Shown here: one piece after another, positions 59,010 through 64,000 of the stretch
Layout: every line of letters begins with the position of its first letter
Numbering within the stretch: position 1 is the stretch's first letter
Source of the DNA: Pelobates cultripes
Lineage: Eukaryota > Chordata > Amphibia > Anura > Pelobatidae
Assembly (NCBI GenBank): GCA_933207985.1
Contig: OW240916.1
Span: 79,337,261 to 79,401,260 of the forward strand
Reading direction: 5' to 3'
DNA: 64,000 bases
Made by a program: the position numbers and the translations under genes
The notes under the pieces: generated by a model
The model's database searches: none
The model's input: the letters and a program-made list of their open reading frames with translations, nothing else
What the model was told of the DNA's origin: nothing

Positions 59010-60176
59010 TGTGACAGAACCATCTGTCTGCTGGATTTTTGCCCGTTCGTCTGTTTGTCCCCGTTCGTATGAATGGCTGGTTTCTATAGCCCAGCCATTC
59101 GAATGACTCTTTTTCCCGAACAAAACCGCCGAACGAACGGCCACCCAAGTGAGGAGTGTGCTGCAGGTTAACGAAGTGATCACCATTATAACGTTGTGGT
59201 TAACCGCAGACACTTCTCAATTAAACCGAACTCAGGGTGGTCGTCGTTCGTATGTCGACCACGAGGCAGCGGCCATTTTAAATCATGCGAACGCTCAGCG
59301 GTGTTTGGCTCTATTTCTATGGAACGGAAAACGGACACTTTTTCTGTCGAACACCGCTGAAACAAGGGAACGCCTGGCTGCCTCCACGAAAGCATGCGAA
59401 CATCGGCCGTTCGGGAGATTGAGAACACACAAAAGACTTAACCCAGATAGCCCACCCATGGAGTCATTCGTGTACCGAAGGACTGTAAGAACTTTGACTC
59501 CATGGCGATTGAACTATGTGTGTGGGATCTGAGCGCTATTCGCCAATAATATGCACTCAGATCCAGGCTATCTGGGGACATGTAATACGAATGGGAAATG
59601 TTCAGTTTTCATGTAGTTATGCATTTTTGTGTCTTTTATTATTTCATGTTTAAGATGGCGACTGTCCTTGTCCTGGAGTTAATTGAGTTACTTGGTAATT
59701 AACTCCAGGACAGAGGGGAGGGAATCAGAATGTACTGTGGGTAAAATATGTGACTGTGTGTCAGAAATGTCCTGCTATCTGTCTGTACTTTAAGTCTTCC
59801 ATTTGGTCCCCTAGGGGAGTGTCCACCAGGTGGGAGACCTGCATAAATACGGGCAGGTAGCCCACAGTAAACCCAGATCTTATTTGACCCTCAATGCGGA
59901 GCTTCTGTCTCGTTATTGGGGGGATTTCTTCTTCACGTTTAGAGACTGCTGGATGGAACGAAAGCCGCTTTGGGGATATTATTGTTCGACGGTTCCTAGC
60001 AGTTCGTATATTGCCGTTCGGGAGTTTGGAGCCGTTCGTGGATTTCGATCGGGAGATTGCCGCTTCCCCTGCATTTGGTTCGTGGGTTACAGAGTAAGCG
60101 AACAGAGACTGTACTGCAGCCGGGGAAGGTTTACTAAACGGCGGTTTGGCTTAAAGACACGGGAGGTGTCTTAACA
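59010..60176 (+). repeat. 5' LTR of Gmr1-like gypsy element
   Basis: Starts TGTGACAGAACC and ends GTGTCTTAACA, about 1167 bp. The primer-binding-site-like sequence follows at once. It is rich in GTTCG/CGAAC words, holds a 15-bp perfect stem (59670-59684 with 59697-59711, GTCCTGGAGTTAATT) and a TATA-like CATAAATAC near 59842. The 3' LTR lies outside the window, so identity and target duplication cannot be checked. Confidence 0.8.
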
Positions 60177-60177
60177 A

Positions 60178-60195
60178 TTGGTGGCAAGCGACGGG
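60178..60195 (+). other. candidate primer-binding site
   Basis: TTGGTGGCAAGCGACGGG directly after the LTR end. The matching tRNA was not determined. Confidence 0.55.
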
Positions 60196-60230
60196 ATGAA
60201 TCCTACAGCATTGGAGGTCAGCTACGAGAC

Positions 60231-63200
60231 ATGCAGTACGAGGAATTAAGGCGTGCTACACTTAAGGACATATTGGAACGCCGAGGAAGGTCAGCAAGCA
60301 ATTTAAAGAAACGGGAGATTATTGCTTTGCTAATGGAGATGGATGCAGCAACGGGAATGGAAAGAGTCAACGTGCCCAGTACCTTGGATTTAACACCCGA
60401 GGAAATACAATTCAACCGGGCAGTACAAATAAGGCTGGCACATTTTGGCCCCAACCCCTCAGCTGACATCGTGGTTCGTGTGCAGGCAGCAGTTGCAACA
60501 CAACAGGCAGCCCGGGAAAGAGGAGCTGCAGCAGCAGAGGTACCGTATGACAATAATGTGGTTGCTAGAAAAAAGGTACCTTTTGCTGCGTTTAAAAATT
60601 TTGTGGAAACAGAGGGAGAGATTGATGGATTTTTGGCAGACTTTGAGAGGCAGTGTGCGCTACATCAGGTACCTGCAGATGAATGGGTCACCATCCTCTC
60701 TGGGAAATTATCTGGCCGGGCTAGTGAAGCTTTTCGGGCCATCCCAGAGGAGGAGATCACCAGCTACCGGGCTGTGAAAGAGGCGCTCCTAGCCAGGTAT
60801 GCAGTGACCCCAGAGGCGTACAGGCGGAGGTTTAGAGAAACCAACAAGCTGGTTGGGGACTCTTATGTGGAATGGGCCTGCAGAGTCCATCGTACCGCAG
60901 CCCACTGGATGGCTGGATGCCAAGCGGTAACTGGGGAGGAGGTGTTACAAGTGTTCCTGCTGGAGCACTGCTTTGATAGACTACCTGCTGGGGTCCGGGA
61001 ATGGGTCAGAGACAGAAAACCCTCTACCCTACCCGAGGCTGCCCGTCTGGCAGACGAATACACGGATGCCCGCAAGTTGGATGGTACAGCTGCTAAAGCC
61101 CCTGCCAGACTGGAGTATCGACCAGCAGTAACACCCGCTCCTGCAGTCTACCAACCCCCAGTACACCGTACCCCAGCTGCACCACCAGCTAACAATTATA
61201 TGCAACCAGCCCGATTTAATGCCCGGGAGTACTCCCAACCCATCCGGTGCTATGGGTGCAAGCAGTTGGGGCACAAGCGTCCTGAGTGCCCCCTGAACAG
61301 TGCCAACCAGGCTCAGTCCTGGAGGAGACCAGTTAATGGAAACCAGCGCCCACCTCAGCCTGCTGCTCACTGCCTAGAGCAGGAGGAATTTTGGGGCATT
61401 CTGCACGAGGCAGACCCAGTGCAAGCGGCTCACCAGGATAATCGCCAGCAACATCGGCAAACTGTGAAGCTAAATGGCAGAGTGGTGAATGGGCTGAGAG
61501 ACACAGGAGCCACGATGACACTGCTCCAAAAGAACTTGGTCTCAGAGCATCAACACACTGGAGACACTGTGGCAGTAAGGGTAGCAGGGGGTGCCGTGTT
61601 TCGCTTACCTGTTGCCCGAGTACATTTGGATTGGGGAGTGGGCGCTAGGCATGTGGATGTGGGGGTGATGAAGGACTTGCCCGCAGATGTTCTTTTGGGA
61701 AACGATTTGGCCCCTTTGGTTTCAGCCTATGCTCCGATGGGCCCTGCAGACGTGAACCCAGTGACCACCCGTGCCCAGACCCGTGCTGCCGGAACCAGCC
61801 CACTTGCTGACGAGACCCAGGTAAGATCTCCTTCCCCGACTGATACCCCAGATCAGGTCCCCTTAAGCTGGGATTCCCCAGAGGAGTTTGGGAGGGAAAC
61901 CCGGGCGGATCCGACCCTCCAAAGATACAAGGACAGGGCAGAGGCTGGGGAGGAAGGAATAGATGGGGAACGGTATGAGTGGGTGGGGGACAGGTTATAT
62001 AGGATCCCTAAACCTTCCCAGAAGAGTGTTGCCTCTCCGCCGAATCGCCAGTTAGTGGTACCTGCAAAGTACCGGCAGGAGATTCTGCGGATAGGGCATG
62101 ATGTTCCTTTAGCTGGACATCTAGGGTCCCGCCGCACAGCCTATAGGATTTCACAGAACTTCTTTTGGCCAAACTTTAACCAGGCTGTGCGGATGTACTG
62201 CAGCACGTGTGACACATGTCAACGGGTAGGAAAGCGGGGGGACCACCCTAAGGCTAGGCTATTATCGATGCCTATTATAGGGGAGCCCTTTGCCCGCATA
62301 GCCGTTGACATTGTGGGTCCACTGGCCAGGGCTAGTCCATCCGGTAAGAAGTATGTTCTTACCGTGGTGGACTATGCCACCCGCTATCCAGAGGCAGTAG
62401 CGCTGTCTAACATAGAGGCAGAGACGGTTGCTGATGCCCTGGTTAGAATTTTTACTAGGGTCGGGTTCCCTAAGGAGATCCTCTCCGACCAGGGAACCCA
62501 ATTCACCGCTGTGCTCACCCAGCAACTGTGGAAGGTGTGCGGCATTAAGCCGTTACTTAGCTCACCCTACCACCCACAGACTAACGGTCTCTGCGAGCGC
62601 TTTAACGGTACCCTCAAACAGATGCTGAGGACCTTTACAGACACTTGCAGAGACTGGGAGAGATTCCTGCCTCATCTATTATTTTCTTATAGAGAGGTGC
62701 CCCAGGAATCTACTGGGTTCTCCCCCTTTGAGCTGCTGTATGGGAGAAGGGTCCGCGGACCCCTAGATCTCATTAGAGGCCACTGGGAGGGGGAGACGGA
62801 GCAGGAAGGGACCCCCATAGTGCCATATGTTCTGGAACTCCGGGACCGCATGGAGAAACTGTCCCTGATGGTAAGGGAGAATCTCCAGGCGGCCCAGGGG
62901 AGACAGAAGAGATGGTACGATCAGGGTGCCCGACAGCGGGTCTTCCAGGTTGGGCAAAAGGTATTGGTGCTTAAACCTGTGAAGGCCAACAAGATGCAAG
63001 CATCTTGGCAGGGCCCGTACAAGGTAGTGGCGCAGATCTGCGACACTACTTACTTGATAGCCAGCTGTGCAGATGAGAGGATCCAGCGGTCCTTTCATGT
63101 GAACATGCTGAAAGAGTACCAGGAGAGACCTGAGAATATTGCAGCAGTGTGTGCCCCAGCTGCAGATGATTCTGAGAATTTACCCCTTCCAGATCTATTA

Positions 63201-64000
63201 GAAAGGGATTCCCAGACTGACCTTACTACCTTGGTACAGCTAGGGGACCGGTTGAACCCCACAGAAAGGGTACAGGCGCAGCAGTTGTTATGGGAGAAGC
63301 AGGCGACGTTCTCCCAGGAACCAGGTTATACCACCCTAGCTGTGCATAAGGTAGAGACCCCTGGACAGACCCCGTTACGACAGCCCCCCTACCGTATCCC
63401 TGAAGCAGTCCGTGAAGGAATGCGGAAGGAGATACAGGAGATGACCCAACTTGGGGTTATCGAGCACTCCGACAGCCCTTGGGCCTCGCCTGTAGTCCTG
63501 GTGCCAAAGAAAGATGGGACCACCCGGTTCTGTGTGGACTACAGGCGACTCAACGAGCGGACCACCACTGACGCCTACCCAATGCCCCGGGTAGACGAAT
63601 TACTAGATCGTATTGCCAGGGGGCGATATCTGACCACCATAGACCTGTGTAAGGGCTACTGGCAGATCCCCCTGGCCGAGGATGCTATCCCCAAGTCGGC
63701 ATTTGTCACCCCATTTGGCCTGTACCAATTTAAGGTCATGCCTTTTGGGATGAAAAATGCACCGGCTACTTTCCAACGGATGGTGGATAGACTCCTGGAT
63801 GGCTTCCAAGAATTTGCCTGTGCATACTTGGACGACATTGCGATCTACAGTGGGTCCTGGGAGGAACACCTGGTACATGTAGGGGTAGTGCTGGATAAGA
63901 TTAGGGCCGCTGGCCTGACGTTGAAGCCAGAAAAGTGTCATCTAGGTATGGCTGAAGTGCAGTACCTGGGTCACAGAGTGGGGTGTGGGAGCCAGAGACC
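60231..64000 (+). CDS. gag-pol: gag-pol polyprotein of a Gmr1-like Ty3/gypsy retrotransposon, intact, partial at window end
   Basis: One reading frame of 1256 codons without a stop, open at 64000. The start MQYEELRRATLKDILERRGR is the first ATG of this frame after the primer site; the earlier ATG at 60196 is in another frame and soon stops. Order: gag with an N-terminal SAP-like helix, capsid (FKNFVETEGEIDGFLADFER), zinc knuckle C340-x2-C-x4-H-x4-C353; protease DTGA at 424-427; integrase with H623, H630, C657, C660 and D693, D753, E789 (D-D-35-E) and a C-terminal WQGPYKV; then RT from WASPVVLVPKKDG (about 1084) with PFGMKNAP and YLDD (1199-1202). All catalytic residues are present. gag and pol share a frame, with no shift or stop. 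RNase H should follow past the edge. Integrase before RT marks the Gmr1-like group. Confidence 0.95.
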   Translation, partial: MQYEELRRATLKDILERRGRSASNLKKREIIALLMEMDAATGMERVNVPSTLDLTPEEIQFNRAVQIRLAHFGPNPSADIVVRVQAAVATQQAARERGAAAAEVPYDNNVVARKKVPFAAFKNFVETEGEIDGFLADFERQCALHQVPADEWVTILSGKLSGRASEAFRAIPEEEITSYRAVKEALLARYAVTPEAYRRRFRETNKLVGDSYVEWACRVHRTAAHWMAGCQAVTGEEVLQVFLLEHCFDRLPAGVREWVRDRKPSTLPEAARLADEYTDARKLDGTAAKAPARLEYRPAVTPAPAVYQPPVHRTPAAPPANNYMQPARFNAREYSQPIRCYGCKQLGHKRPECPLNSANQAQSWRRPVNGNQRPPQPAAHCLEQEEFWGILHEADPVQAAHQDNRQQHRQTVKLNGRVVNGLRDTGATMTLLQKNLVSEHQHTGDTVAVRVAGGAVFRLPVARVHLDWGVGARHVDVGVMKDLPADVLLGNDLAPLVSAYAPMGPADVNPVTTRAQTRAAGTSPLADETQVRSPSPTDTPDQVPLSWDSPEEFGRETRADPTLQRYKDRAEAGEEGIDGERYEWVGDRLYRIPKPSQKSVASPPNRQLVVPAKYRQEILRIGHDVPLAGHLGSRRTAYRISQNFFWPNFNQAVRMYCSTCDTCQRVGKRGDHPKARLLSMPIIGEPFARIAVDIVGPLARASPSGKKYVLTVVDYATRYPEAVALSNIEAETVADALVRIFTRVGFPKEILSDQGTQFTAVLTQQLWKVCGIKPLLSSPYHPQTNGLCERFNGTLKQMLRTFTDTCRDWERFLPHLLFSYREVPQESTGFSPFELLYGRRVRGPLDLIRGHWEGETEQEGTPIVPYVLELRDRMEKLSLMVRENLQAAQGRQKRWYDQGARQRVFQVGQKVLVLKPVKANKMQASWQGPYKVVAQICDTTYLIASCADERIQRSFHVNMLKEYQERPENIAAVCAPAADDSENLPLPDLLERDSQTDLTTLVQLGDRLNPTERVQAQQLLWEKQATFSQEPGYTTLAVHKVETPGQTPLRQPPYRIPEAVREGMRKEIQEMTQLGVIEHSDSPWASPVVLVPKKDGTTRFCVDYRRLNERTTTDAYPMPRVDELLDRIARGRYLTTIDLCKGYWQIPLAEDAIPKSAFVTPFGLYQFKVMPFGMKNAPATFQRMVDRLLDGFQEFACAYLDDIAIYSGSWEEHLVHVGVVLDKIRAAGLTLKPEKCHLGMAEVQYLGHRVGCGSQR

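Overview
This is nuclear DNA from a vertebrate, most likely a frog. It has spliced exons with GT/AG borders, many AT, TC and CA microsatellites, and a dense layer of transposable elements (TEs) of the kinds that fill anuran genomes: Neptune/Penelope-like elements, Tx1/L1-type, L2-type and Rex1/CR1-type LINEs, Ty3/gypsy elements, hAT-like and TTAA-targeting MITEs. The species call is inference; no ribosomal or mitochondrial marker is present.

Two host genes are visible, both on the minus strand. At 3.1-2.2 kb lies a one-exon ORF for a leucine-rich-repeat type I membrane protein whose features match LRRC25. At 47.6-44.0 kb lie four in-phase exons of a CELSR (flamingo) adhesion GPCR, closest by recall to CELSR2. 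They cover the end of the cadherin region, two EGF-like domains and the start of a laminin-G domain. The 5' cadherin exons and the 3' GPCR exons were not found.

Region by region: 0-1.3 kb, right part of a hAT-like element with a TG minisatellite and a chain of seven hairpins. 1.3-9 kb, LRRC25-like gene and old repeats. 9-12.2 kb, a minus-strand Tx1/L1 LINE split by an internally deleted Gmr1-like gypsy element with a perfect GATCT target duplication. 12.6-20.5 kb, Penelope-like (PLE) ends and relics plus a TTAA-flanked element carrying a nested hAT MITE. 20.5-25.8 kb, a nearly complete but dead Tx1/L1 LINE. 26-34.2 kb, PLE relics and an L2-like LINE (with a 2A-like motif) interrupted by a second Tx1/L1 LINE. 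34-39.7 kb, a second TTAA-family copy, a Rex1/CR1 fragment and an LTR-like block. 39.7-42.9 kb, a large hAT-like element filled with about 1.75 kb of CACAGT-type satellite, then a hairpin-chain repeat. 44-47.7 kb, CELSR exons. 48-56.6 kb, intron-like DNA with old repeats and a 408-bp tandem duplication. 56.6-64 kb, a complete hAT-like element nested in a foldback element, into which a gypsy LTR element has also inserted.

The last 3.77 kb is one uninterrupted gag-pol reading frame, open at the window edge, with the order gag, protease, integrase, reverse transcriptase. Integrase before RT is the hallmark of the Gmr1-like gypsy group. The decayed element at 10-12 kb independently fits the same order, because its RNase H runs straight into the 3' LTR.

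Two patterns stand out beyond single features. Hammerhead-ribozyme-like cores recur at PLE-type ends at eight places. Several unrelated MITE families share one architecture: a string of adjacent short hairpins.
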